Positions 42,006 to 50,481 of a stretch of DNA of 64,000 bases are shown in pieces. The stretch's first letter is position 1. The number at the start of each line of letters is the position of its first letter. The stretch covers positions 3,224,001-3,288,000 of the forward strand of contig NZ_OZ244997.1 in assembly GCF_965223285.1 (NCBI RefSeq), written 5' to 3'. A program made the translations under genes and the position numbers. Origin of the DNA: Leptofilum sp965223285 (GTDB lineage Bacteria; Chloroflexota; Anaerolineae; Promineifilales; Promineifilaceae). The notes under the pieces were generated by a model, which worked only from the letters and a program-made list of their open reading frames with translations, searched no databases and had not been told where the DNA came from.

Positions 42006-43022
42006 ATGATTGAAATTGCCCAGCTGCAAAAAGTGGTTCAGCAAAACATTGTCATCGACATTCCCGAACTCAACGTAGCGGCTGGGAGCATAACGGCCGT
42101 TTCTGGCCTGACAACCCCACACAAAGAAACATTCATTCAACTGCTCACCGGGCAAACGCCCCCCACGGCTGGGCACCTGCGCCTTGACGGGCTAGACCCG
42201 CACCAGGAACGCACTGAATTTGCGCAAAAAGTGGGCTTTCTTCCCGCCGAAGATGGCCTGTATGAGCGGTTAACGGTGCGGCAAAACCTGGAATTTTACT
42301 GCCGCCTGTACGGTTTACCGCTAGACCGGGCCGTGGCCATGCTCACCCAAGTTGGCCTGCAAGACAAAGCCCAAATCCGCACCCAGCAGCTTTCGCCTGA
42401 GCTGGCGCGTCGGCTGGCATTAGGGCGTGCCCTGCTGCATCAGCCTCAGATACTCATTTTGGTAGACCCGTTCCATCGCAGTGCCCAGACGACAGTAGAA
42501 ATCATCACCAAATTGCTGCGCCAGCAGGCAGAAGTGGGCGTTGCCATCCTGCTCATTGCCGATGAGAGTGCTGCGCTAACGGCCGTTTGCCAAACCATCA
42601 TCATCATGAACCAAGGGCGGTACAGCCACAGCTACCAACCTGGCGACCAGCCGACCCCGCCCGCCAACAACCTTCCCTTCAAAATTCCAGCACGGCTTGA
42701 AGGCAAAATTGCGCTAGTAAACCCCGCCGATATTCTGTTCGCCACAAGTGACGACGGCCGAACTTATTTGCATACGTATGACGGCCGTATTCCGACCCAC
42801 CTCACCCTCACCGAAGTCGAAGACCGTTTGGCGCGCAGCGGTTTCTTCCGCGCCCATCGCAGCTATTTGGTCAACTTGCAGCACATCAAAGAGATGATCT
42901 CCTACACCCGCGACAGCTACACCCTCATTTTAGATGGCTTCCAGCCAGACAATAACAACCCAATCGAAATACCCCTCAGCAAAACGGCCGCTCGCGATCT
43001 GCGCGACCTGCTCGATTTCTAA
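42006..43022 (+). CDS. Regulator: ATPase-dead ABC domain fused to LytTR DNA-binding domain
   Basis: 338-residue protein. The first ~215 residues follow an ABC ATPase but key residues are lost: the P-loop is SGLTTPHKETF (last Gly and Ser/Thr replaced), the signature is LSPELARRLALGRALL, Walker B reads ILILVDPF without the catalytic Glu, and no His switch is seen. Residues about 230-338 form a LytTR domain (LVNPADILFATSDDGRTYLH, RSGFFRAHRSYLVNLQHIKE). It probably regulates the NatAB-like exporter genes that follow, perhaps by pairing with their ATPase; this is inferred. A direct repeat that fits LytTR spacing begins 9 nt after its stop. Confidence 0.82.
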   Translation: MIEIAQLQKVVQQNIVIDIPELNVAAGSITAVSGLTTPHKETFIQLLTGQTPPTAGHLRLDGLDPHQERTEFAQKVGFLPAEDGLYERLTVRQNLEFYCRLYGLPLDRAVAMLTQVGLQDKAQIRTQQLSPELARRLALGRALLHQPQILILVDPFHRSAQTTVEIITKLLRQQAEVGVAILLIADESAALTAVCQTIIIMNQGRYSHSYQPGDQPTPPANNLPFKIPARLEGKIALVNPADILFATSDDGRTYLHTYDGRIPTHLTLTEVEDRLARSGFFRAHRSYLVNLQHIKEMISYTRDSYTLILDGFQPDNNNPIEIPLSKTAARDLRDLLDF

Positions 43023-43030
43023 AAATAGTC

Positions 43031-43063
43031 GCCATTCAACCCAAATTTGCGGCCATTCACCCC
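43031..43063 (+). promoter_or_regulatory. Candidate LytTR operator
   Basis: GCCATTCAACCC (43031-43042) and GCCATTCACCCC (43052-43063) are direct repeats with a 21-bp period. LytTR proteins bind direct repeats about two helical turns apart. They lie just after the regulator gene and before the small-protein and exporter genes. Confidence 0.5.
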
Positions 43064-43195
43064 TTTTTGCTGCTTTTCAGCCAAAAATTGATGCACATCG
43101 CCCGACGTTTTGCTATTGTGAAGGGCGTGGATGGCAAACGGCCGTAAGCAGTAAACCGCAACACCCGAACTTATCAAAGCAAAAAGCGAGAAAAC

Positions 43196-43420
43196 ATGAA
43201 CGAATCAAACTCAGAAAAAATAGCCGTGTACATTTCCGTCGGGCTAGTCCTCGGTGCGAGCATTGGATTAGCAATTGGCACTGTGATAGGTGCCGTATCT
43301 AACGATGTTGGCAATGGGGTTGCTCTTGGTATTAGCATTGGCAGTGGTGTTGGCCTCACCGTTGGCGCAATCATCTCAGCAATCCTTGTAAATCAGAAAA
43401 AGAATTTTGATGAAAATTGA
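43196..43420 (+). CDS. Small glycine-zipper membrane protein
   Basis: 74-residue protein. A charged start (MNESNSEK) precedes two hydrophobic stretches rich in Gly spaced every four residues (GLVLGASIGLAIGTVIGAV and GVALGISIGSGVGLTVGAI), ending with a charged NQKKNFDEN. It is a typical glycine zipper that would insert in membranes and oligomerise. It sits between the LytTR regulator with its candidate operator and the exporter genes. The stop codon lies inside the dispersed repeat at 43411-43466. Whether it is a transported peptide, a subunit or a chance ORF is not known. Confidence 0.55.
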   Translation: MNESNSEKIAVYISVGLVLGASIGLAIGTVIGAVSNDVGNGVALGISIGSGVGLTVGAIISAILVNQKKNFDEN

Positions 43421-43466
43421 GCCGCGAAATTGTGATTTACTCAGGTAAAAGCGAGGGAAATGGCTC
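43411..43466 (+). repeat. Structured dispersed repeat, copy B
   Basis: About 48 of 56 positions match copy A at 5095-5150. The inner stem TTTAC/GTAAA is kept with the loop changed to TCAG. It supplies the stop codon of the 74-residue gene. It also explains why a following 63-codon ORF with TTG start (43417-43608) is not called. Confidence 0.75.
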
Positions 43467-43611
43467 TACGAACTTCAAATTACCTTCCCGCTTTTACACA
43501 ATCAGCAAACAAACTCGGAAAAAGAAAGTTAGTTTCATATACAAAGATCGCATAGAATCATCGAGTGTGGTTTGCATAAAGGCAACATCTCCCAAACAGG
43601 GCAAATAGATT

Positions 43612-44757
43612 ATGACAACAGGTATTGAAACAATCCCAGAACAAACTCAGATTGGCAAACGCCCCCAACATTGGCGCGTCATTTGGGCCATTGCTCGCAA
43701 AGATATTGCCGAAATCACGACCAACACGCAGTTCATTGTAATGAGCCTACTGCCTGTACTTATCTTTTTGCTCTATCGGCTCATGGTAAGCGGCATTAAC
43801 AATTCAAGCATTTTAGATATTGTCGTCTACGATTTGGGGAACTCCCAATTGGTGACCGCCATGCAGGAAAGTCCCGATATTGAACTGCATATTGTGACCA
43901 GCGAAGACGCGCTGCAAACGCGCATAACCGAAGGGAACATGACCGGAATTCAAATTCCAGCCAACTTTGATGCAGCGGTAGCTGCTGGCAACATGCCGGA
44001 ATTAAATGTCTGGCTCAACCCTGAAGATGGTTTGTCCTCAGAAACGGCCAATTGGCAACGGTTCCTCGAGGCAGAAATCTTGAAGATAGGCCAACAAACC
44101 TTGCCAGCCCAAATTGAATGGACAGATGTCGAATCGGATGTCTTTTCAGTTGGCAACGGCTTAAACAACTACTTGCTCATTGTGGTGCTTACAATGGTGT
44201 TCTTTCTCACGGGCACGAACCTTGTCGCCATGCTCATCACAGAAGAGAAAGAAAAGAAAATGGGGGTTGTACTTATCAACTCGCCTGCCAATCCTTACCA
44301 TGTTGCCTTGGGCAAATCATTAGCGGGCACAATTGCTATCATTGCTGTTTTGTTAATTGTCATCCTATTAAATGGTGGGTTAACTGGAAACTGGCCGCTG
44401 GCTTTGCTCTTCATGGCCATTACGTTGCCGATTGCCCTCGGCATTAGCATTCTGACAGGGAGTCTGGTTCATTCCAGTAAGCAATGCAATAGTTGGCTAG
44501 GGATCGGGATGATTCTCTTACTTGTTCCCGCCTGGTTTTCTGACTTGCTGACATTGCCAGAACCGTTTGGAACGATATTCTCTTTTATGCCCACGCACTT
44601 TTTAGTTCAGGGATTGAGCGATGCTCTAAACAGCAATGAGCTTGTAAAAACCAGCAATAGCAATTTAGCCGTGTGGCTCTTGGTAATGGTCGTTGTGGTT
44701 GTCCTGACAGCTTGGCGGCTTCGGCAAAATCCAAGAAGTATCATTGCCCACGCCTAA
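43612..44757 (+). CDS. ABC-2 type transporter permease (NatB/YhaP-like)
   Basis: 381-residue permease. It has an N-terminal helix (about 32-52), a large extracytoplasmic region (about 55-180) and five or six C-terminal helices starting with YLLIVVLTMVFFLTGTNLVA. The EEKEKKMGVVLINSPANPY loop is the coupling region of CPBP-free NatB-type exporters. It is followed by an ATPase and a second permease of similar architecture, so the pump may be heteromeric. It lacks ACGGCCGT, unlike the second permease, and could have been acquired separately. Confidence 0.8.
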   Translation: MTTGIETIPEQTQIGKRPQHWRVIWAIARKDIAEITTNTQFIVMSLLPVLIFLLYRLMVSGINNSSILDIVVYDLGNSQLVTAMQESPDIELHIVTSEDALQTRITEGNMTGIQIPANFDAAVAAGNMPELNVWLNPEDGLSSETANWQRFLEAEILKIGQQTLPAQIEWTDVESDVFSVGNGLNNYLLIVVLTMVFFLTGTNLVAMLITEEKEKKMGVVLINSPANPYHVALGKSLAGTIAIIAVLLIVILLNGGLTGNWPLALLFMAITLPIALGISILTGSLVHSSKQCNSWLGIGMILLLVPAWFSDLLTLPEPFGTIFSFMPTHFLVQGLSDALNSNELVKTSNSNLAVWLLVMVVVVVLTAWRLRQNPRSIIAHA

Positions 44758-44869
44758 CCCTCACAGTTTTTACCGTAAAATATATATTTATCCTATGGTG
44801 GTTATAGCATCTACAGTTTGATGCTGGCAGGTTACTGCTAACATACAAGTTTTTGAGGAGCTTAAAACA

Positions 44870-45640
44870 ATGATCGACGTGAAGAATTTGAAAAAATATT
44901 ACGGAGATGACAACAGCATAAAGGCTGTTGACGATGTTTCATTTTCCTGCCCAGATGGGAAAATTACGGGGCTGCTTGGGCCTAATGGTGCAGGCAAAAC
45001 CACGACGCTGCGCATGATCTCTGGGCTTATCAAGCCAATGGCTGGCACAGTGGTTGTAGATGCGCATGACGTGACCCGCGACCCTCGCGCCGTGCGCCAG
45101 GCATTGGGCGTGCAGGCAGATATGAACGGGGTTTATCCGCGGTTGACGCCAAGAGAGCAGTTTCGGTATTACGGCCGTTTCTACGGCCTCAAAGGTCAGG
45201 AGTTGGAATCTCGCATTGAAGCCGTTATTGCCGAGCTGAACATGGAAGAGATTGCCGACCGCCGCGCTGAAGGATTTAGCCGGGGACAGCGGCAAAAGAT
45301 TGTGCTGGGCCGCGCCCTCGTGCACAACCCGCCCAACATCATCATGGATGAACCCACCAACGGGCTAGACGTGATGGCTGTGCGCGACACCCGCGACAGC
45401 ATCCGCGCCATGCGCGATCAGGGTCGGTGTGTGCTTTTTAGCACCCACTACATGGACGAGGCGGAGAAGCTGTGCGACAACATCGCCATTATCGTCGGCG
45501 GCAAAATTGTGGCCTCTGGCACCCCAGTTGAACTGATGGCCCGCACTGGCAGAGACAATCTGGAAGACGCCTTTGTAACTTTGGCGGGTCGGGAAGGATT
45601 GGAGCGGAGTGAATACGGCCGTATGCAGGAAAATGGCTAG
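44870..45640 (+). CDS. ABC transporter ATP-binding protein (NatA-like)
   Basis: 256-residue ATPase of the NatA/CcmA group. Walker A is GPNGAGKTT, the signature is GFSRGQRQKIVLGRALVHNP, Walker B is NIIMDEPTNGLD and the H-loop is LFSTHYMDEAEKL. All catalytic residues are intact, unlike the ABC domain of the regulator at 42006. It energises one or both ABC-2 permeases around it. A gap of 112 bp upstream is AT-rich and holds two ACAGTTT segments, possibly a promoter. GAGGAG precedes the start. Confidence 0.9.
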   Translation: MIDVKNLKKYYGDDNSIKAVDDVSFSCPDGKITGLLGPNGAGKTTTLRMISGLIKPMAGTVVVDAHDVTRDPRAVRQALGVQADMNGVYPRLTPREQFRYYGRFYGLKGQELESRIEAVIAELNMEEIADRRAEGFSRGQRQKIVLGRALVHNPPNIIMDEPTNGLDVMAVRDTRDSIRAMRDQGRCVLFSTHYMDEAEKLCDNIAIIVGGKIVASGTPVELMARTGRDNLEDAFVTLAGREGLERSEYGRMQENG

Positions 45641-45712
45641 TTGTTAGTGGCTGGCGGCTAGTTGCTTCGATTCAACAAACTAACCGCTAACAAACCATCA
45701 ACTTGCAAACTA
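45640..45712. repeat. Intergenic repeat (GTTAGTGGCTGGCGGCTAG type)
   Basis: TAGTTGTTAGTGGCTGGCGG in the left arm faces AACTAACCGCTAACAAAC in the right arm. A related repeat occurs at 51667-51816. Confidence 0.65.
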
Positions 45713-45726
45713 AAAAGGGAAACATC

Positions 45727-46917
45727 ATGTTAAATAACATTTTGAACATTTGGCAAAAAGAAATTTTAGACATCGTTCGTGACCGCAAAGGGCTGCGGCA
45801 AACGCTCGTCGTCCCGCTCGTCCTCGGCATTTTCTACGCGGTGCTGAACCCGCTGCTTGGCTCACTGGTTGAATCGCGCCAGGAAGACACCCTTATCTTG
45901 CCAGTGCAAGGGCTGGAATATGCCGGGCAAGATTTTATCGACACCTTTGCCGCCTTTGACATTGAACTGGAACCGTACGAAGGCGATCTGGAAGCCACCA
46001 TTACCAGTGCCGAAGAAGCTGCCGGACTCATCTTTACCCCCGGCTTTGGCGACAACGTGACCAATGAGGAAGAAGCAACATTAATTGTGCGCACCAACAG
46101 CACCTCCGGCGGACTGTTTGGCGGCGGGCTGTCGCTCAATCGGCTGGAGCTTGCCTTGAGTGCCTACAATCAGCAAATCACGGTGCAAAGACTCACCGAA
46201 AGAGATGTAGATTTGTCTGTATTGGCCCCGGTCAACCTGGATGCCCAAGATTTGGCTTCGCCAGCCCAACGTGCTGGGGCGGCAGCCGCCTTCTTCCTAC
46301 CAATTTTGGTGGCAATTAGTGCCGTGCAGGGTGGCATGTTTATTGCTATCGACGTGACGGCGGGTGAAAAGGAGCGCGGCACATTGGAGTCGTTGCTGGT
46401 AACACCTAGCAGCGATGTGGAGATTTTTGTGGGTAAATTGGCCTCTGTGTTTACGGTAACGGCCGTTCCCATCATACTTACGCTGTTTGGCTTTTGGGCC
46501 GCCAGCGTCCTACTGCCTGAATCCATGACCGATGGGGCCGGTGCCTTGCCGCTGGGCGTCATCATCCAGGCCATTCTGGTGTCGCTGCCGCTGGCGCTGT
46601 TTGCCAATGTCATCCTCATGGTCATTAGCATTCGCACCAAAACATTCAAGGACGCCCAATCTGCCCTGACGCCGGTGATGTTTGGGGTAATGTTTGTGGC
46701 CATTGCCGCTGCTTTTGTGCCGCCGACGGGGGCCAGCCTAGCCTATTTGCTGCCCGTCTATGGCACTTCTGCTGTGGTGAGCGTTTTAACGCTTGGGGGA
46801 ATTGTGCCTGCCAATGCGGTGCTGTTCAGCATTATTGGCAACGTGCTGGCAACAGTGGTGGGGGTTGTGTTCGCTATGCAAATCTTCAATCGGGAGCGAC
46901 TGCTGTATAGTATGTAA
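45727..46917 (+). CDS. ABC-2 type transporter permease (NatB-like)
   Basis: 396-residue permease. It starts MLNNILNIWQKEILDIVRDRKGLRQT, the usual NatB entry, and has a first helix, an extracytoplasmic domain (about 45-180) and six C-terminal helices. The coupling segment TAGEKERGTLESLLVTPSSD is well conserved. A AAAGGGA site supports this start. NatAB pumps export sodium or act on antibiotics and peptides; the substrate here is unknown. It ends the LytTR-linked locus and is followed by a terminator. Confidence 0.88.
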   Translation: MLNNILNIWQKEILDIVRDRKGLRQTLVVPLVLGIFYAVLNPLLGSLVESRQEDTLILPVQGLEYAGQDFIDTFAAFDIELEPYEGDLEATITSAEEAAGLIFTPGFGDNVTNEEEATLIVRTNSTSGGLFGGGLSLNRLELALSAYNQQITVQRLTERDVDLSVLAPVNLDAQDLASPAQRAGAAAAFFLPILVAISAVQGGMFIAIDVTAGEKERGTLESLLVTPSSDVEIFVGKLASVFTVTAVPIILTLFGFWAASVLLPESMTDGAGALPLGVIIQAILVSLPLALFANVILMVISIRTKTFKDAQSALTPVMFGVMFVAIAAAFVPPTGASLAYLLPVYGTSAVVSVLTLGGIVPANAVLFSIIGNVLATVVGVVFAMQIFNRERLLYSM

Positions 46918-46966
46918 CCTTACAGCGTGGTTCATCATCTAACAATAATATTGCATAATCAAAATG

Positions 46967-47004
46967 AAACCTGACACTATGTTAGCATGGTGTCAGGTTT
47001 TCCC
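46967..47004 (+). terminator. Terminator after the NatB-like permease
   Basis: AAACCTGACAC (46967-46977) pairs with GTGTCAGGTTT (46990-47000), with a 12-nt loop and a short TTTTC tail. Confidence 0.75.
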
Positions 47005-47031
47005 GTTACTGTACAAAAAGGCAAGGGCTCG

Positions 47032-47835
47032 ATGAAATGGTTTTCCTTTGGCAAGAAGAAAAAGAAATCAGCGGCAGAGGTTTCAGTTTTAGAGGTGACA
47101 GACCAATCCTTTGAGGTGCAGGTCATTCATCGCTCTTACAAAACGCCCGTGATGGTTGATTTTTGGGCGGCGTGGTGTGGCCCTTGCCGCCAGCTCGGGC
47201 CAGTGTTAGAGAATCTGGCTGAGGAGGCCGACAGCCCGTTTGTCTTGGCAAAATTGGATACTGAGCATAACCAGCGGATGGCACAGAAATATGGCATTCG
47301 CTCTATTCCGGCGGTGAAAATGTTTCGCAACGGCCGTATCGTGGATGAGTTCACGGGTGTCTTGCCAGCCGGATTGGTGCGCCGCTTTGTGAGCAAAACC
47401 GTGTCAGCACCCGCCCCAGCCACCAAATTTCAGGGGAGTGATGATCCAATCAAGCGACTAGAACAGGCCAGGCATCAGCTTAAAAAGGGGAATGGCGTCA
47501 ATGCCTTCACCTTGCTAAACAGTTTCCCAGAGAGTGACGAATCGGAAACGGCCGTTGCCCTGCTGCCGCTGGCGCGCTTCATGATGGATGTAACCGATGG
47601 GGATGCACTTACCGGGCTAGAGTCGCTAGACAAGCTGTACCAACAGACCGATCTGGCCTTAAAACGAAGCAATCCCAAAAAAGCGTTGGCGTTGCTAGCT
47701 GAGGCATTAAGCGTTGGGGAAGAGAGCGACCAGCCTTACATTGCCGACGTGATGAAAGCCCTGTTTACGCTGCTGGGCGAAAATCATAAGCTGACCAAGC
47801 AGTATCAGGCATTGGTAACGGCCGTTTCCTCTTAA
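47032..47835 (+). CDS. Thioredoxin-domain protein with TPR-like C-terminus (CnoX/YbbN-like)
   Basis: 267-residue protein. A Lys-rich N-terminus (FGKKKKKSAA) precedes a thioredoxin fold with the active site WCGPC (Cys49, Cys52) and the cis-Pro in RSIPAVKMF. From about 125 a helical repeat region (IKRLEQARHQLKKGN to the end) resembles the TPR part of the chaperedoxin CnoX. In that family it holds clients under oxidation. The start is the Met of MKWFSFGK; the longer frame overlaps the terminator stem. Confidence 0.85.
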   Translation: MKWFSFGKKKKKSAAEVSVLEVTDQSFEVQVIHRSYKTPVMVDFWAAWCGPCRQLGPVLENLAEEADSPFVLAKLDTEHNQRMAQKYGIRSIPAVKMFRNGRIVDEFTGVLPAGLVRRFVSKTVSAPAPATKFQGSDDPIKRLEQARHQLKKGNGVNAFTLLNSFPESDESETAVALLPLARFMMDVTDGDALTGLESLDKLYQQTDLALKRSNPKKALALLAEALSVGEESDQPYIADVMKALFTLLGENHKLTKQYQALVTAVSS

Positions 47836-47859
47836 CCAAAATAGCGGTATGATCGTTGC

Positions 47860-48966
47860 ATGATCATCCTGCGCATCTTAATCTTTATTTTTGGCCTGTC
47901 TCTAACCATTTACACCTTCATTTCAGCCACCCGCACCTTTGTGCTACCTCGCAGTGCGTCGGTACAGCTCACGCGGGTGGTTTTTCTGTCCGTGCGACAC
48001 CTGTTCAATATTGCCATGAAGGCTCTGCCTACATATGAACAGCGTGACAGTTTAATGGCCATCTATGCCCCGATTAGTTTGCTGCTCATGGTTCCGGCCT
48101 GGCTTTTCATCACCACGCTGGGGTTTGCCTGCATGTTTTGGGCAATGGGCATTACGCCTTGGCAAGAAGCATTTTTACTCAGCGGCTCGTCGATTCTCAC
48201 GCTGGGTTTTGCCACCGCAGAGACAATGCCGCAAACTATTTTAGCCTTCATTGAGGCCACCGTTGGCTTGATCCTAGTCGCTATGCTTATCTCCTACCTG
48301 CCCACCATGTACAGTGCATTTTCACAGCGCGAAGAGGCCGTGTCGCTGCTGGAAGTGCGGGCAGGTACGCCGCCTACAGCCCCAGAGCTGGTTTGGCGAC
48401 TTTATAGTTTTGAAAGCACGCTGGTGAATCAAAATTTCTGGAACAATTGGGAACGCTGGTTTACCCAAATTGATGAAAGTCACACCTCGCTAGCTGCACT
48501 GGTCTTTTTCCGCTCGCCGCGAGCGCAGCAAAGTTGGGTGGTGGCGGCTGGGGTGGTTCTGGATGGCGCGGCACTGTATCTGAGTACCATCAAACGGCCG
48601 AAAGACGCTCCACCAACACAAGGTTTGGTTATACGGGCCGGGAATTTTGCTTTGCGGCACATCGCCGACATTTTTTCCGTTCACTACAATGATGATCCGC
48701 ACTTTCCAGAAGACCCGATCTCGGTAACGCGGGCGGAGTTTGATGAAGCGTATGACCGTTTGGCCAGCCAGGGCGTGCCGCTGCAACCGGACCGAGACGC
48801 GGCGTGGCAACATTTTGCCGGCTGGCGCGTTAATTACGACAGCGTACTCGTCGCTTTGGCACGCATGACCATGGCTCCTGAAGTGAATTGGCTGTCTGAT
48901 TACACCTTCGTGCCAGCTAGCACGGCCGACGGGCAATCCAGCGGCAGCCTACAAAAGGTACGGTGA
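47860..48966 (+). CDS. Predicted membrane protein with pore-loop-like motif
   Basis: 368-residue protein. There is an N-terminal helix (about 2-22), two helices at about 70-95 and 125-148, and between the latter a loop SSILTLGFATAE reminiscent of the pore loop of two-helix potassium channels (T-x-G-[YF]-G-D), though the filter lacks the final Gly-Asp. The remaining 220 residues are soluble and lack a recognised domain. It might be a channel relative or an unrelated membrane sensor. It follows the thioredoxin gene by 24 bp. Confidence 0.6.
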   Translation: MIILRILIFIFGLSLTIYTFISATRTFVLPRSASVQLTRVVFLSVRHLFNIAMKALPTYEQRDSLMAIYAPISLLLMVPAWLFITTLGFACMFWAMGITPWQEAFLLSGSSILTLGFATAETMPQTILAFIEATVGLILVAMLISYLPTMYSAFSQREEAVSLLEVRAGTPPTAPELVWRLYSFESTLVNQNFWNNWERWFTQIDESHTSLAALVFFRSPRAQQSWVVAAGVVLDGAALYLSTIKRPKDAPPTQGLVIRAGNFALRHIADIFSVHYNDDPHFPEDPISVTRAEFDEAYDRLASQGVPLQPDRDAAWQHFAGWRVNYDSVLVALARMTMAPEVNWLSDYTFVPASTADGQSSGSLQKVR

Positions 48967-49002
48967 TCGGTTTCCGTGGGCCAGTAATCGGCATACGATT
49001 TA

Positions 49003-49952
49003 TCAGACAGTAATAGCCGCAAAGGCGCGCTGCGCGTAGATGGCCAACTTTTGCTCTGCCTGCTGCTGCCAATTTGGGTCGCGGGGAACAAGCCGCTCAT
49101 CCAGGCCGCGCGGAATTTCATACAGGGTGCGTGCCAAACGTGTCACCCACCAGATGAGCATGAGGGTTGTATAGGTATGAATGCGGGTTACGGCCGTTTC
49201 CTCTCCACACAGCACCCCATACAACTCAGCCACCCATTCCCACCGCGCCACCGGTACATCCAAATACGCCGGATGCGTAATCAAATCTGCCACCTCAAAC
49301 GCCGGATCGCCCCAGCCGCTATTCTCCCAATCCACCGAGGCCCACGCCCCCGCACGACGAACAAAATTGAGCGTATTGGCATCCACCCGGCAGAGTGCCA
49401 ATGGTGCAAGTGGCAAACTGTCCGGCAAGCGTTTGGCCCACCGCACTAGTTCTTTGAGTGCAGCAGGTTGGTGAGACGCCGGGACTTTGGCACACTGTTG
49501 CTGAATTTGAGTAACGCCATTCTTAACGCCGTTGAAGTTGATAACGGCCGTTTCCAAATCGACCGCCGTATCTTGGGGCGTAATCTGGCTCAGCGACACG
49601 TAATGCTGGATGAGCTTCTGCCAATCCGCATCGGTTTGTGGGGGAACGGCCGTTACCTCGCCATCCAGCCAGCTTTGCACCACCACTGGCTGCGGATAGC
49701 TGGTCTCATCCAGCAAGATTGGCTTAGGCGCGATGGCTAAACCATGTGATTGGACGGCTTTCAATGTCTGGAACTCCCGCCACGCCCGCCGACGGCCGTC
49801 TCGCAGCGTAAACTTCACCGCAAAATTCCCCTCATCACTGCAAACTTTGTACAAAATATTGTTGGCACCGCCGCCAATTTTTTGGATGGTGTGGGATTGA
49901 TAACGGCCGTCTTCTGGCCAAGTAGTCAAATAATCTAACAATGCTCGCATGG
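49003..49952 (-). CDS. APH-like small-molecule kinase
   Basis: 316-residue kinase-fold protein. The glycine loop is IGGGANNILYKV, the ATP Lys lies in FAVKFTLRDGRRRA, and a catalytic loop ALCRVDANTLNFVRR replaces the usual HxD with R-V-D. The metal site is SVDWENSGWGDPAFEVADL. The start is the Met of MRALLDYLTTW; upstream in-frame codons run antisense into clpS and are not used. Substrate unknown (choline, homoserine or sugar kinases are alternatives). Confidence 0.82.
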
Positions 49953-50025
49953 TGAAAAAGTAGCAAACCTGGCTATAATGAACCAGCCCGATTGGGCAAT
50001 GATTTACCCACGGAACAGTTGATTG

Positions 50026-50385
50026 ATGATGCAAGAGATAAGCTGGCTGGGCTGCAAAACTGTAAGCCAAACGGCCGTCACCCACGACACCGACGTCGAA
50101 AAAGAGCAAGATATCCGCCAGGATGAAGCGTTGGAGCCGCTCTGGAAGGTAATTGCCCACGATGATCCCGTCACTACAATGGAGTTTGTGGTGCGCATCA
50201 TGGTGCAAATCTTCAAAAAGCCCGTCATTTTTGCGGAAGCCATTATGTGGCAGGTACACAACGAGGGGTTGTCCGTAGTAGACACGCTGCCCAAAGCAGA
50301 AGCAGAACGGCGGGTGAAGATGGCGACGATGGCGGCGCGGCTAGAGGGGTTCCCCTTCCGCTTCACCCTCGAACCAGCCGATTAA
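50026..50385 (+). CDS. clpS: Clp protease adaptor ClpS
   Basis: 119-residue adaptor that delivers N-degron proteins to ClpAP/ClpCP. The core PLWKVIAHDDPVTTMEFVVRIMVQIF matches the family (Y.V.L.NDD.T.M.FV), and VHNEGLSVVDTLPKAEAERRV gives the second half. The first about 28 residues are variable. Either ATG at 50026 or 50029 may start it. It diverges from the APH-like kinase and precedes the MFS gene by about 97 bp. Confidence 0.9.
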   Translation: MMQEISWLGCKTVSQTAVTHDTDVEKEQDIRQDEALEPLWKVIAHDDPVTTMEFVVRIMVQIFKKPVIFAEAIMWQVHNEGLSVVDTLPKAEAERRVKMATMAARLEGFPFRFTLEPAD

Positions 50386-50481
50386 GTGGCTATCCCCTTT
50401 TCTACAAATCCACCTATAATTCCAGCCTGGGCTGCGGCACCTACCAAATTCTATCGTTTGCCGCAGCTTTTGGAGAAATCT

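Noticed and set aside
42006..43022. Ordinary ABC transporter ATPase
   Set aside because: The P-loop, signature, Walker B Glu and switch His are lost, and a LytTR domain occupies the C-terminus.
43417..43608. 63-codon ORF with TTG start between the small Gly-zipper gene and the ABC-2 permease
   Set aside because: It begins inside the dispersed repeat shared with 5095-5150, has no ribosome-binding site and no recognisable pattern.
49953..50259. In-frame N-terminal extension of the APH-like kinase
   Set aside because: It is antisense to clpS and lacks homology; the internal Met at 49952 fits the kinase family.
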